Shown in pieces: positions 25,159-33,816 of a DNA stretch of 64,000 bases. A program made the translations under genes and the position numbers. The stretch comes from GCA-002050365 sp038235165 (lineage in GTDB: Bacteria; Acidobacteriota; Blastocatellia; Pyrinomonadales; Pyrinomonadaceae), in the NCBI GenBank assembly GCA_038235165.1, contig JBBSUG010000012.1, positions 65,023 through 129,022 on the forward strand, read 5' to 3'. How positions within the stretch are numbered: position 1 is the stretch's first letter; each line of letters starts with the position of its first letter. The notes below the pieces were generated by a model. That model was not told where the DNA came from and searched no databases. It saw only the letters and a program-made list of their open reading frames with translations.

Positions 25159-26598
25159 ATGTCTGATTTTATTGCGAACAAGTCTGTTCAAACGACGGAC
25201 AATGCTGTCGAAAATAAAAGTTTCTGGTCAATTTTGCGTGAAGCGGTGCGCGGTTCCGAGCGCGATTTTACATCGGGTTCGCTGGGGACGGCGATTTTTT
25301 TGCTGTCTGTGCCGATGGTTTTGGAAATGCTCGGCGAAAGTTTGTTTGCCGTCGTTGATATATTTTTCGTCGCCAGACTCGGCGCGGGTGCGGTCGCCGT
25401 CGTCGGTTTGACCGAAGCGATGGTCGTGATTGTTTACGCGCTGGCGATGGGCATTTCGATTGGCGCGTCGGCGACGGTAGCGCGGCGTGTGGGTGAAGGC
25501 GATAAAGAAGGCGCGGCGCAGACGGTAGTTCAGGTTTTGTATCTCGGTTTGATCGTTTCAGCGGTTTTAAGTGCGGTCGGCTTGCTGTTTGCTCCGCAAT
25601 TGCTCGCCTTAATGGGCGCGGAAGAGGCGGTTGTCGCACAGGGAACGAATTTTATGCGGGTGATGCTCGGCGGGAATTTCGTCATCGTATTTTTGTTTTT
25701 GATTAACGGAATTTTTCGCGGGGCGGGCAATGCGGCGATTGCGATGCGCGTGTTGTGGGTGGCGAATGTTCTGAACATTATTCTCGCGCCGTGTTTTATT
25801 TTCGGAATTTGGTTTTTTCCCGAACTCGGTGTCACCGGCGCGGCGGTCGGCACGACCATCGGGCGCGGAACCGGAGTTCTATATGCACTTTACGCGCTGA
25901 TGAAAAGTGACGGACGTTTTGCGATAGAACGCCGACATTTGAAATTTGTTCCGGCGGCGATTTGGAAATTGACTAAACTTTCCGCCTCGGCTTCACTGCA
26001 AACTTTGATTGGAATGACAAGCTGGGTCGGGCTGATTCGCATCGTTTCCGCATTTGGCACGGATGCCGTCGCCGGTTATCAAATCGGGATTCGCGTGATT
26101 ATTTTCGCGCTGCTGCCGTCGGTCGGGGTCAGTAACGCGGCGGCGACGCTGGTCGGACAGAGTTTAGGCGCGGGGAAACCCGAACGTGCCGAAAAAGCCG
26201 TCTGGACTGCCGCTTTTTACAGTGCCGGTTTTTTAACATTGGTCGGCATTCTGCTCGCCATTTTCGCCGTGCCGATTGTCTCGATTTTTACGACCGAGCC
26301 GGTGGTGGCGAAATACGCTTCCGATTGTCTGTTGATCGTTTCACTCGGTTTTCTGTTTTACGGATTCGGAATGGTGATTGAAACCGCTTTTAACGGCGCG
26401 GGCGACACGGTGACACCGACGTATCTCAATATTTTTATTTTCTGGCTGTTTGAAATTCCGCTCGCTTACACGCTCGCCTTTCATTTCGGACTGGCGGAAT
26501 ACGGCGTGTTCTGGTCAATCACGATTGCATTTTCCCTGCTCGCCGTCGCCGCTGCGATACTTTTCAGACGCGGAAAGTGGAAGAGTAAAGTTGTTTAG
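25159..26598 (+). CDS. MATE-family multidrug/cation efflux transporter
   Basis: 479 residues with twelve hydrophobic segments in two six-helix halves, the MATE layout. It exports cationic drugs or toxic metabolites in exchange for Na+ or H+. Diagnostic are V-P-M-V-L-E-M-L-G-E in helix 1 and the repeated small-residue-rich G-A-S-A-T-V-A-R-R-V-G-E-G and A-A-A-T-L-V-G-Q-S-L-G-A-G segments after helices 2 and 8. The N-terminus has a 35-residue polar leader. Its substrate cannot be inferred. Confidence 0.92.
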   Translation: MSDFIANKSVQTTDNAVENKSFWSILREAVRGSERDFTSGSLGTAIFLLSVPMVLEMLGESLFAVVDIFFVARLGAGAVAVVGLTEAMVVIVYALAMGISIGASATVARRVGEGDKEGAAQTVVQVLYLGLIVSAVLSAVGLLFAPQLLALMGAEEAVVAQGTNFMRVMLGGNFVIVFLFLINGIFRGAGNAAIAMRVLWVANVLNIILAPCFIFGIWFFPELGVTGAAVGTTIGRGTGVLYALYALMKSDGRFAIERRHLKFVPAAIWKLTKLSASASLQTLIGMTSWVGLIRIVSAFGTDAVAGYQIGIRVIIFALLPSVGVSNAAATLVGQSLGAGKPERAEKAVWTAAFYSAGFLTLVGILLAIFAVPIVSIFTTEPVVAKYASDCLLIVSLGFLFYGFGMVIETAFNGAGDTVTPTYLNIFIFWLFEIPLAYTLAFHFGLAEYGVFWSITIAFSLLAVAAAILFRRGKWKSKVV

Positions 26599-26694
26599 AG
26601 AAAATTGCAGGCTTCTGCCTCAATATAATTTCCTTGATAATTTTGGTGTTATTTGCGCCGCAGCCGACACCCGGAATTTTCAACCGTTCATATT

Positions 26695-26943
26695 TTACGT
26701 TTTATCGGCAATTTCGGTAACACGGCAACGCGGGCAAAGCAAAATCCGGTGCGCTGCGTCCGCCCATTGCGCCAACGCCTGATTGGAAAAACGCGGTTTT
26801 TTGCTTTCCGCTTCACCCTCGCGCATCAAGCGGGAAGTTTTGTGTTCCGCGTCATCATTTTGTGCGCTTAGTTCAGGTTCACAGGCTTTACAAATCCAAC
26901 CGAAACCGTCGTTGTAAAAATTATCTATTTCAATTTTCTCCAT
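26695..26943 (-). CDS. Small two-CxxC zinc-ribbon-like protein
   Basis: 82 residues from the ATG at 26943 (M-E-K-I-E-I-D-N); the ATG 21 bases upstream is less likely. Two cysteine pairs, C-K-A-C near 18 and C-P-R-C near 71, could bind one zinc or each half of a ribbon; a charged linker separates them. No family recognised. It lies alone, facing the MATE gene tail-to-tail. Confidence 0.55.
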   Translation of the reverse strand: MEKIEIDNFYNDGFGWICKACEPELSAQNDDAEHKTSRLMREGEAESKKPRFSNQALAQWADAAHRILLCPRCRVTEIADKT

Positions 26944-26986
26944 AAAAACATTTAAGATTATCACATTCAGACGGCGGCAAAAAGTA

Positions 26987-27022
26987 AAAGGTAAAAGACG
27001 AGATATGCCGTCTTTTACCTTT
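26987..27022 (-). terminator. Rho-independent terminator of htrA-like gene
   Basis: 14-bp stem AAAGGTAAAAGACG/CGTCTTTTACCTTT with an 8-base loop; on the minus strand followed by TTTTACTTTTT. It is 29 bases past the protease stop. Confidence 0.75.
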
Positions 27023-27050
27023 ATTAATTTACGGAAATTAAGTTTGATTG

Positions 27051-28244
27051 CTAAAACCGCTGTCCCTGACCGCCTGAACTTTGCAAGGAGGGTAAAAGTT
27101 TGACCGGCAGCGTCATCGTTTTGCCGTCACGATAAAGTTCGACTTGAACTGATTCACCAATCTGTTTTTTATCAAGCACCCGGTAAAGATCGTCCGTCGA
27201 GTTTGTTTTTTGATTGTCCACGGAAATAATAATATCGCCTAAATCACCGTTCGACGAAATTCCACGCAAACCGGCACGATCAGCCGAACCGCCGGGACTA
27301 ACTTGATAGACGAGCAAACCGTCTTCAACGGGAAGCTGATAGCCGCGCTGAACGAAATCGCTGACGCTCGGTGTTACCGCGCTGAGTTTCGCGCGACGCA
27401 CTTCACCAAATTGAATGAGCTGCGGCACGACCCGTTTGGCAATGTTGACCGGAATTGCAAAACCGACACCGACCGAACCGCCCGCCGGCGACAATATTTG
27501 CGAATTGATGCCGATCATCCGACCGAATTTATCAATTAGCGGTCCGCCCGAATTTCCCGGATTGATTGACGCATCGGTCTGAATCGCGCCTTCAATCGGA
27601 CGATTGTTGCGGGCGCGAATCGGACGCTGCAACCCGGAAATAACGCCTGTCGTCAAAGTTCTGTCTAACCCGAACGGATTGCCGATTGCCAAAACTTTTT
27701 GTCCGACAACGAGTTTATCCGAATCACTGAACGGAATAACTGTCAATCCTTCTTTCGGAGGGTCAATCTGAAGGACGGCTAAATCAGTGTCAGGGTCGCC
27801 GCCAACCACTTTTGCCGGGTAAATTTTATCGCCGCCGAGACTAACCGTTAATTTCTGTGCGCCTTCGATAACGTGATAATTTGTCAAAATATGACCCTGC
27901 GCGTCAATTACCGAACCGGAACCGGAACCTTTTCCTTCCTGAACGCCGCCCCAAAAATCCTGCTGGTAAGATGTTGAAGTGATGAACGCGACACCCGGCG
28001 AAAGCGATTTATAAACTTCAATGCTGTTTTGCTCATCGCTGACCGCCGCCGGATCGGAAATTCCCGCCACGGTTTCCGCTGGCGGTGCGTTTTCCGCCAA
28101 CGCCACGCTGCTTCCGTTGCGCGGCTGCCAAAAACTGCCGAAATTGCCCAACAAAGCCATTACGCCGACGGCGATGATCGCCGAAGCGAAGGCTAAAAAT
28201 AAAATCTGACGTGCCGATAACTGATAAATTGCTTTTTTTGACAT
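27051..28244 (-). CDS. HtrA/DegP-type trypsin-like serine protease with PDZ domain
   Basis: 397 residues. One N-terminal membrane helix (residues 13-35) anchors or exports it to the periplasm. The trypsin-like domain has the complete triad H124 (T-N-Y-H-V-I), D154 (D-T-D-L-A-V-L) and S232 (N-P-G-N-S-G-G-P-L). One PDZ domain follows (from about 300) with the G-L-L-V-Y-Q-V-S and G-D-I-I-I-S-V-D elements. This is the DegS/DegQ-like layout used in envelope stress and protein quality control. It is monocistronic with its own terminator, and a further terminator-like hairpin lies 95 bases before its start. Confidence 0.95.
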   Translation of the reverse strand: MSKKAIYQLSARQILFLAFASAIIAVGVMALLGNFGSFWQPRNGSSVALAENAPPAETVAGISDPAAVSDEQNSIEVYKSLSPGVAFITSTSYQQDFWGGVQEGKGSGSGSVIDAQGHILTNYHVIEGAQKLTVSLGGDKIYPAKVVGGDPDTDLAVLQIDPPKEGLTVIPFSDSDKLVVGQKVLAIGNPFGLDRTLTTGVISGLQRPIRARNNRPIEGAIQTDASINPGNSGGPLIDKFGRMIGINSQILSPAGGSVGVGFAIPVNIAKRVVPQLIQFGEVRRAKLSAVTPSVSDFVQRGYQLPVEDGLLVYQVSPGGSADRAGLRGISSNGDLGDIIISVDNQKTNSTDDLYRVLDKKQIGESVQVELYRDGKTMTLPVKLLPSLQSSGGQGQRF

Positions 28245-28338
28245 AATTCCTTTCCTTCTTATCTGTCCCGTATAAATTTGGTTTTAAGATGCAATATTTT
28301 TAATTGTGCGTTGCGTTTTTGTTTACGAAAAAAAAAGC

Positions 28339-28370
28339 CCGCGTGTTTCAATCAACTTTGAAACACGCGG
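28339..28370 (-). terminator. Strong hairpin with long T-tract upstream of the HtrA-type gene
   Basis: Perfect 12-bp stem CCGCGTGTTTCA/TGAAACACGCGG with an 8-base loop; on the minus strand followed by GC and then about ten T. It terminates whatever is transcribed from the 28371-28563 region, before the protease gene. Confidence 0.85.
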
Positions 28371-28563
28371 CTGAGTTAAGATATAACGACCAATCAACGG
28401 ATAAAAGCAAAAACAGTGTGCGACCGGGATTCATTTGTGCCGCTCGAATTTTATCCTGCATTTTTCTTGTCCCTAACGACTGCTTTACGGTCATTAAAAA
28501 GAATCTTTAAGATTTAACTGCTTTGTCCTGTCTGCTGAATTTTTGTGCGCGATATTTATCAAA
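28371..28563 (-). ncRNA. Candidate small RNA or leader between two terminators
   Basis: About 190 bases without a convincing gene lie between the ispH terminator and a second strong minus-strand terminator, so a short transcript would be a self-contained unit. Only a weak 37-codon frame (starting at an ATG near 28462) is visible, and no clear -35/-10. Could also be an attenuation leader of the protease gene. No known RNA family recognised. Confidence 0.25.
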
Positions 28564-28613
28564 AAGAGAGTAACTGAAATTATCAAGCATTTGATGATTT
28601 CAATTACTCTCTT
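28564..28613 (-). terminator. Rho-independent terminator of ispH
   Basis: A long, nearly perfect stem (AGAGAGTAA...TTACTCTCT, with one mismatch each side) and short loop, then TTTTTGA on the minus strand, 30 bases after the ispH stop. Confidence 0.8.
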
Positions 28614-28642
28614 TTATTTCGAGCGCCATTAAAAAGACAAAA

Positions 28643-29506
28643 TCAGCTTAAAGCCAAACCGTCTTCCAGTTTGATTTCTTCGAGTTTTTTTGTGATTTGT
28701 TCAATCAACCAATTGGGCGTTGACGCACCCGCCGTCACGCCGACTGTTTCCACACCGCGCAAATCTTCGATATTTATTTCATCACCGGTTTCAATCAAGA
28801 AACTCTTTTCGCACTGTTCGAGACAAACAGCAAGCAATTTTCGGCTGTTCGATGAATGACGACCGCCGATAATATAAAAAGCATCAACTTCTCCTGCCAA
28901 AGCCCGCGCCGCATCCTGACGGTCACGGGTCGCCGAACAAATCGTGTTGACAACCTGTGTCTCGCCATCCGCTTTTTGTTTGACGGCTTCCGCCACGTCG
29001 AAAAAATTTTGCAACTTAATAGTCGTCTGCGAAACGACCAGCGGGTTTTTGAGCGTCGGCAGTGCGGCAACTTCGGCGACGTCGCGGACGACAAAAGTAT
29101 GTTCCGGCGCGTAACCGAACACGCCGACCATTTCAGGGTGATCGGGATTTCCGACAACGATGACGTGACGATCTTCCGCCGCCGCACGGGACGCGAGTTT
29201 CTGCACCTTCGTCACAAACGGGCAAGTCGCGTCAACCACTTTTGAAGCCTTTTCGCGCAGTTCGCGTTCGACCTGCGGGGTCACGCCGTGAGCGCGAATG
29301 ACGGCTGTTTCGCCGCGCTGTATCTGCACCGGCTCGCTGATCGTCGCTACGCCCTGTGCCGCCAGCCGCGACATTTCCTGATCGTTGTGAATCAGCGGAC
29401 CAAGAGCGCGAACCGTGTCACCCTCGCTCAACGCTTCTTCGACCATCTCAACGGCGCGTTCGACACCGAAACAAAAACCATATTCATCTGCCAGTAAAAC
29501 TTTCAT
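28643..29506 (-). CDS. ispH: 4-hydroxy-3-methylbut-2-enyl diphosphate reductase
   Basis: 287 residues. The last step of the MEP isoprenoid pathway, turning HMBPP into IPP and DMAPP at a [4Fe-4S] cluster. The three cluster cysteines are visible: C12 in Y-G-F-C-F-G-V, C95 in D-A-T-C-P-F-V-T-K and C190 in N-T-I-C-S-A-T-R-D-R-Q; H40 and H73 are also present. The length is a little shorter than the common 310. It stands alone between terminators. Confidence 0.96.
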   Translation of the reverse strand: MKVLLADEYGFCFGVERAVEMVEEALSEGDTVRALGPLIHNDQEMSRLAAQGVATISEPVQIQRGETAVIRAHGVTPQVERELREKASKVVDATCPFVTKVQKLASRAAAEDRHVIVVGNPDHPEMVGVFGYAPEHTFVVRDVAEVAALPTLKNPLVVSQTTIKLQNFFDVAEAVKQKADGETQVVNTICSATRDRQDAARALAGEVDAFYIIGGRHSSNSRKLLAVCLEQCEKSFLIETGDEINIEDLRGVETVGVTAGASTPNWLIEQITKKLEEIKLEDGLALS

Positions 29507-29579
29507 TTTTTACAAATCCTTTTTCGCTATAAAAGCGTAAAACCACTTGTATTTTAACAAATGCTTGCCGGAAATAAAA

Positions 29580-30398
29580 CTAATGCGGCGGAAAAGTTTT
29601 GATCGCTTGCAGATAATCTTCTTTTGACTTTGCGAAAACATCATTGTGATTAGCTTTATCCGACCAAAAAGAAAATTTCGGCTCATTAGCGGCAGCAAAC
29701 AACATTTCGCCGTGCCAAAAAGGAATTATGCTGTCCTGTTTTCCGTGAATAAACAAAACCGGACATTTAACCTGTTTGATTTTGTTTAGATTTTGAAACT
29801 TATCAAACGGAAAAATTTTGTATTTTGTCAGAACGCGAAAAGCTGAAACAAAAGAACTTTCAACTATCAAACCGCCGCAGATTTTACGCGAAGCCAAATC
29901 AATTGAAACCGCGCCGCCGAGCGAACGTCCGTGAATAATAATGTTTTTTGGCGCAATTTTCAGTTCATCCGTTAGGTAATTGTAAGCTGCCTCAATATCC
30001 TGGTATGAATTTTCTTCACCGGGCTTACCTTCGCTCGTTCCGTAACCACGATAATCATAAGCAAAAACTGAAAAACCGGCATTTTGCAGTTCTTTCAAAA
30101 AAGGTGTTGCCGTCCCGATGTCTTCGGCGTTGCCATGACTAAAAAGAATGGTGTATTCGGCATTTTGATTTTGAAAATATTTAGCGGAAATTTTCTCACC
30201 GTTTGGAGCATCAATTTTAATTACTGAATCGTCATGCTTATAAAAAGTCGTTTGCGGTTGGAAAATAATGCTATCGGCAAACGAATGAGCCAAGATCATT
30301 GCAATCAAGTAGAGCAAAATTAAAATTACTAAAGTCGAACGAAACAATCGCCTAAAGCTAAATTCTCCGATTAAAGCGTTTCTTGACTTCAAATTCAT
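29580..30398 (-). CDS. Membrane-anchored alpha/beta hydrolase (ABHD13/17-like)
   Basis: About 272 residues starting at the ATG at 30398; an in-frame ATG at 30407 would overlap ruvB. One N-terminal membrane helix is followed by the hydrolase core: oxyanion F-S-H-G-N-A-E-D near 90, nucleophile H-G-R-S-L-G-G near 159, catalytic Asp in H-G-K-Q-D-S near 222 and His in K-A-N-H-N-D near 251. Bacterial homologues are often called BEM46-like; the substrate is not known. It follows ruvB by one base and may be co-expressed. Confidence 0.85.
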   Translation of the reverse strand: MNLKSRNALIGEFSFRRLFRSTLVILILLYLIAMILAHSFADSIIFQPQTTFYKHDDSVIKIDAPNGEKISAKYFQNQNAEYTILFSHGNAEDIGTATPFLKELQNAGFSVFAYDYRGYGTSEGKPGEENSYQDIEAAYNYLTDELKIAPKNIIIHGRSLGGAVSIDLASRKICGGLIVESSFVSAFRVLTKYKIFPFDKFQNLNKIKQVKCPVLFIHGKQDSIIPFWHGEMLFAAANEPKFSFWSDKANHNDVFAKSKEDYLQAIKTFPPH

Positions 30399-30399
30399 T

Positions 30400-31443
30400 T
30401 TAATCAAATAAACCCGGCGAATCTGCTCTTTTCATCAAATCTTCCAAACCCAGATGTTGATACGCGAGTCGCGTTGCCAATCTACCGCGCGGCGTGCGAT
30501 TTAGGAATCCGCATTGAATCAAATACGGTTCGATAATTTCCTCAATCGAGTCTTTTTCTTCGTGAATCGAAGCCGAAATCGTTCCCAAACCGACTGGACC
30601 GCCGTCAAATTTTTCGATGATCGTCAAAAGCAATTTGCGGTCAACTTCATCCAAGCCGAAAGTATCAACTTCCATCCGGTTGAGCGCGTCTTTAGCGACT
30701 TCTTCGGTGATTTTGCCTTCGTAATCAACTTCCGCGTAATCGCGCACACGCCGCAAAAGCCGGTTAGCGATGCGCGGCGTTCCGCGTGAACGTCTGGCGA
30801 TTTCCGTTGCGCCGTTCGGTTCTATTTCGACATTTAAAATCTCCGCCGACCGCACAATAATCGTCTGCAAATCTTCGATGTTGTAGAAATCGAGATGAAA
30901 CTGAATACCGAAACGCCCGCGCAAAGGCGCAGTTATCAAACCCGGACGAGTAGTCGCGCCGACGAGCGTAAATTTTGGAAGTTCCAACTTGATCGAACGC
31001 GCCGCCGTGCCTTGCCCGATCATCAAGTCCAAATTGTAATCTTCCATCGCCGGATAGAGAACTTCTTCAATCGCCGGATTCAAGCGGTGAATTTCGTCAA
31101 TAAACAAAACATCACCTTCCGCCAAATTCGTCAAAATCGCCGCTAAATCTCCGGCTTTTTCAATAATCGGTCCGGCAGTTGACTTTAGTTCCGCGCCCAT
31201 TTCGTTGGCGACAATTATTGAAAGCGTCGTTTTTCCGACTCCGGGCGGACCAAACAACAAAATATGATCCAACGCTTCGCGGCGTTTGAGCGCGGCTTGC
31301 ATAAAGATTCGCATATTGTCTTTGACCTTTTTCTGCCCGATATATTCGGCAAGCCGAGTCGGACGCAGAGACAATTCCAACTGCTTTTCATCTTCAAAAG
31401 CATTGCCGTCGCGGTTGTCGTTATTTTCAAAATCTTCGGTCAT
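30400..31443 (-). CDS. ruvB: Holliday junction branch migration ATPase RuvB
   Basis: 347 residues. It drives branch migration of recombination junctions with RuvA. Seen are R-P-T-R-L-A-E-Y-I-G-Q at the start, Walker A G-P-P-G-V-G-K-T-T, Walker B V-L-F-I-D-E-I-H-R, the sensor G-A-T-T-R-P-G and a C-terminal winged helix with R-T-P-R-G-R. It lies 9 bases after ruvA in the same direction. ruvC is not in the window. Confidence 0.98.
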   Translation of the reverse strand: MTEDFENNDNRDGNAFEDEKQLELSLRPTRLAEYIGQKKVKDNMRIFMQAALKRREALDHILLFGPPGVGKTTLSIIVANEMGAELKSTAGPIIEKAGDLAAILTNLAEGDVLFIDEIHRLNPAIEEVLYPAMEDYNLDLMIGQGTAARSIKLELPKFTLVGATTRPGLITAPLRGRFGIQFHLDFYNIEDLQTIIVRSAEILNVEIEPNGATEIARRSRGTPRIANRLLRRVRDYAEVDYEGKITEEVAKDALNRMEVDTFGLDEVDRKLLLTIIEKFDGGPVGLGTISASIHEEKDSIEEIIEPYLIQCGFLNRTPRGRLATRLAYQHLGLEDLMKRADSPGLFD

Positions 31444-31452
31444 TGTTAAGTT

Positions 31453-32067
31453 TTAGCCTTTAGCAAGGAGTTGCAAACTTCTTCGCAGCAATTTTTGCAC
31501 GGACATTTCTGTCCCTTCCTGCATCGCCTGTTTCAAGGCTTTTTCGGCGGCGTTGGAATGATAACCGAGATTGCTGAGCGCGGAAATCGCATCGTCGTAA
31601 ACATTGTCGCCGGATATTTGCGGAATTCCTTCGGACTTCATTTCTTCGGACGAAATGGCGGAAAGTTTGGTGATTTTGTCGCGCAGTTCGATGACTAATC
31701 TTTCCGCCGTTTTTTTGCCGACACCCGGAATCGAATTCAATCTTGCTAAATTATTCTGACGAATCGCGCCAATGATTTCGTCCGCGCTCATTCCCGAGAG
31801 TGCCGTGATCGCCGATTTCGGACCGATACCGGAAACGGAGATTAACAGCAGAAAAAGTTCGCGTTCACGAATGGTTTTAAAGCCGAAAAGCTGCAACGTA
31901 TCTTCACGAACGTAAGTGAAAATCCGCAGCGAAACATCTTCGCCGATTTCGCCCAAATCGTAAAAAGTCGAAAGCGGAATCATCACGTCGTAGCCGACTC
32001 CGCCGACATCCACAATGACCGAATTTGCTTCTTTTTCCAGTAGTTTTCCCGATAGATAAGCAATCAT
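31453..32067 (-). CDS. ruvA: Holliday junction DNA-binding protein RuvA
   Basis: 204 residues, three-domain RuvA. It binds four-way junctions as a tetramer and loads RuvB. The N-terminal OB fold begins M-I-A-Y-L-S-G-K-L, the two helix-hairpin-helix motifs are S-V-S-G-I-G-P-K-S-A and S-I-P-G-V-G-K-K-T-A-E-R-L, and the C-terminal three-helix RuvB-binding domain follows after residue 155. Confidence 0.98.
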   Translation of the reverse strand: MIAYLSGKLLEKEANSVIVDVGGVGYDVMIPLSTFYDLGEIGEDVSLRIFTYVREDTLQLFGFKTIRERELFLLLISVSGIGPKSAITALSGMSADEIIGAIRQNNLARLNSIPGVGKKTAERLVIELRDKITKLSAISSEEMKSEGIPQISGDNVYDDAISALSNLGYHSNAAEKALKQAMQEGTEMSVQKLLRRSLQLLAKG

Positions 32068-32069
32068 AT

Positions 32070-32087
32070 TGTTTCACACTTGAAACA
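32070..32087. promoter_or_regulatory. Candidate operator palindrome between ruvA and rex
   Basis: TGTTTCA-CACT-TGAAACA is an exact 7+7 palindrome three bases before ruvA and about 105 before rex. Its size fits a dimeric repressor site. It differs from the commonly cited Rex operator with TTGTG/CACAA ends, so the regulator is not known. Confidence 0.35.
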
Positions 32088-32191
32088 TAAATTGTAATGG
32101 ATAAATAATTTAAGGGCAACGATAAAAAACGGTTTCGGCATCTTTGTAGTTTGAAAACTTTTTCACATTCGCTTTTATAACCGGCAAAATA

Positions 32192-32875
32192 ATGAAGGTC
32201 GAGAAAATATCGGAACTGACAACCAACCGTTTGAGCGTCTATCTGCGCTGTTTGAATGAACTCGCAGATGAAGGCGCGAAAACCGTTTCGTCCGATAAAC
32301 TGGCAGAGCGTTTTCATCTTAACTCGGCGCAGATTCGGAAAGATTTAGCGTATTTCGGCGAATTCGGCGTGCGCGGTGTCGGTTATTACGTCGAAGATTT
32401 ACGCAAGGATTTGACGAAAATTCTCGGACTTGAAAATGAACACTGCGTGGCAATCGTCGGCGCGGGCAGGTTGGGAACGGCTCTAACGGATTATTACGGT
32501 TTTTCGCAGTCAAATTTTACGGTCGCCGCACTGTTTGACGCAGACGCGGATAAGATCGGAAAAAATGTCGGCGAGGTCGAGATTTTTGACATAAAAGACT
32601 TTGCTGAAATTGTCAAAAGAGATAAGATAGATGTTGCGGTCATTGCCGTTCCCGCGCCTTTTGCCCAAGAAGTTCTGGATAAAGTTACTGCCGCCGGAAT
32701 AAAAGCCGTGATGAATTTTGCGCCGACTCCATTGCGAGCGAGCGAGGATGTTAAATTGAAAACGGTTGATTTGACGATTTCACTCGAAAGTCTCGCGTAT
32801 TTTTTGGCACAACCGAACGGTTCGAATGGTAAAAGTTTGAAGACGAACTTAAACGAACGACAAAATAAGGGATAA
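32192..32875 (+). CDS. rex: Redox-sensing transcriptional repressor Rex
   Basis: 227 residues. Rex senses the NADH/NAD+ ratio and represses fermentation and respiration genes when NAD+ is high. The N-terminal winged helix has the R-L-S-V-Y-L-R...L-N-S-A-Q-I-R-K-D-L-A-Y-F-G-E-F-G recognition pattern with G-V-R-G-V-G-Y; the Rossmann fold has G-A-G-R-L-G near 91. It sits at the head of the same-strand run that leads into the microcompartment locus, suggesting but not proving control of it. Confidence 0.95.
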   Translation: MKVEKISELTTNRLSVYLRCLNELADEGAKTVSSDKLAERFHLNSAQIRKDLAYFGEFGVRGVGYYVEDLRKDLTKILGLENEHCVAIVGAGRLGTALTDYYGFSQSNFTVAALFDADADKIGKNVGEVEIFDIKDFAEIVKRDKIDVAVIAVPAPFAQEVLDKVTAAGIKAVMNFAPTPLRASEDVKLKTVDLTISLESLAYFLAQPNGSNGKSLKTNLNERQNKG

Positions 32876-32942
32876 GATAGAGTTTTAATTGTTGAAACTT
32901 TTGGCTCTGATTTTTAGTATTAAATTTAACGAGGTGATTTTT

Positions 32943-33293
32943 ATGTGTTGTAAAGGATTTTTAAGCAGAATTGTTCCGTTTTTCCTGACATTTGCTGTCG
33001 GGTTGTTTATCGCCAGCTTCTTTGTCACGATTGCCGCGCCGACTTTTCGTCTTCCGTTTCGCGGCGAACGCCGAAGACATTTAGAGCGCGACCGGATGAT
33101 GGAATATGAAAATCAAAGGCTGAATGAGGAAAATTCGCTTTTGAGAAGACAGTTGAATGATACGGATAAAAGCAGCGTCAAAAATCTCAAATATACTCTT
33201 GATTACGACGTTCCGCCGGTTCCGTTGACACCGCCGCCAGCACCGCCTGTGCCGCCGGTACCTTCAAATACGGTTCCTTATTCGAGAAGATAG
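32943..33293 (+). CDS. Small single-pass membrane protein with MCCK start and proline tail
   Basis: About 116 residues from the ATG at 32943, preceded by GAGGTGA; an upstream in-frame TTG start lacks a ribosome site. M-C-C-K-G-F then one membrane helix, a charged coiled-coil-like segment (E-N-Q-R-L-N-E-E-N-S-L-L-R-R-Q-L) and a Pro-rich end. Its beginning matches the next gene's (M-C-C-K-N-L-W), so the two are paralogues. Function unknown. Confidence 0.65.
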   Translation: MCCKGFLSRIVPFFLTFAVGLFIASFFVTIAAPTFRLPFRGERRRHLERDRMMEYENQRLNEENSLLRRQLNDTDKSSVKNLKYTLDYDVPPVPLTPPPAPPVPPVPSNTVPYSRR

Positions 33294-33320
33294 TTTTTAT
33301 CTAACGAATAAAAAATAACA

Positions 33321-33398
33321 AACCACAGATTAGCCGAATAAACGCGATTGAAATTTTTTCTCGGCGTTTGAATGTGCTAATCTGTGGTTAATTTTTTT
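33321..33398 (+). repeat. Palindromic element acting as possible terminator
   Basis: AACCACAGATTAGC (33321-33334) and its exact reverse complement (33376-33389) with partly pairing inner bases, followed by AATTTTTTT. It separates the two MCCK genes and could terminate transcription on the plus strand. Confidence 0.6.
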
Positions 33399-33410
33399 AC
33401 GGGAGAAATT

Positions 33411-33816
33411 ATGTGTTGTAAAAATCTTTGGAAAAAACTCGCTATATTTTTTGTCGCGCTTTTTATCGGAATATGTGTTGCGTCATTTTATATTTCATCC
33501 GAACCTTCACAGGTAAAGCCGAAAACTTCACACATTGAATCCGAAAATACCTTTTTCTAACTCTAAACCGCCAAAATTGTCGGATTGTAAAAATCCATTA
33601 GTTGATTTGACTGAAAAAAGGAATGAAATAATTAGTTGGTTTCTCAAAAATAAGAATGTTGATAAAAAACAGAAAATAGCAAAAGCAAAAGAATTGGAAA
33701 GACTGAATATTCAGATTGAAGCCTTTAGAAGTTTAGAAAATTCAGAAAAAGAAATTCAAAAGGAAGATAAACCTGTAAATGATCTACTTTACAGAAAAAA
33801 TTGTTACGAGTTTTAG
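33411..33816 (+). pseudogene. Second MCCK small membrane protein, frameshifted in a T-run
   Basis: The ATG at 33411 (after GGGAGAAATT) encodes M-C-C-K-N-L-W-K-K-L and a membrane helix, but the frame stops at 33558-33560 after 49 codons. The continuing frame reads S-N-S-K-P-P-K-L-S-D to a lysine-rich helical end at 33816. The junction is a run of five T at 33552-33556; four T would give one protein of about 134 residues, comparable with the preceding gene. The stop abuts the aldolase ATG directly, implying coupled expression. Real pseudogene, sequencing error or slippage are all possible. Confidence 0.6.

Noticed and set aside
32070..32087. Certain Rex operator
   Set aside because: The palindrome lacks the TTGTG/CACAA ends commonly reported for Rex, so it is listed only as a candidate operator of unknown regulator.
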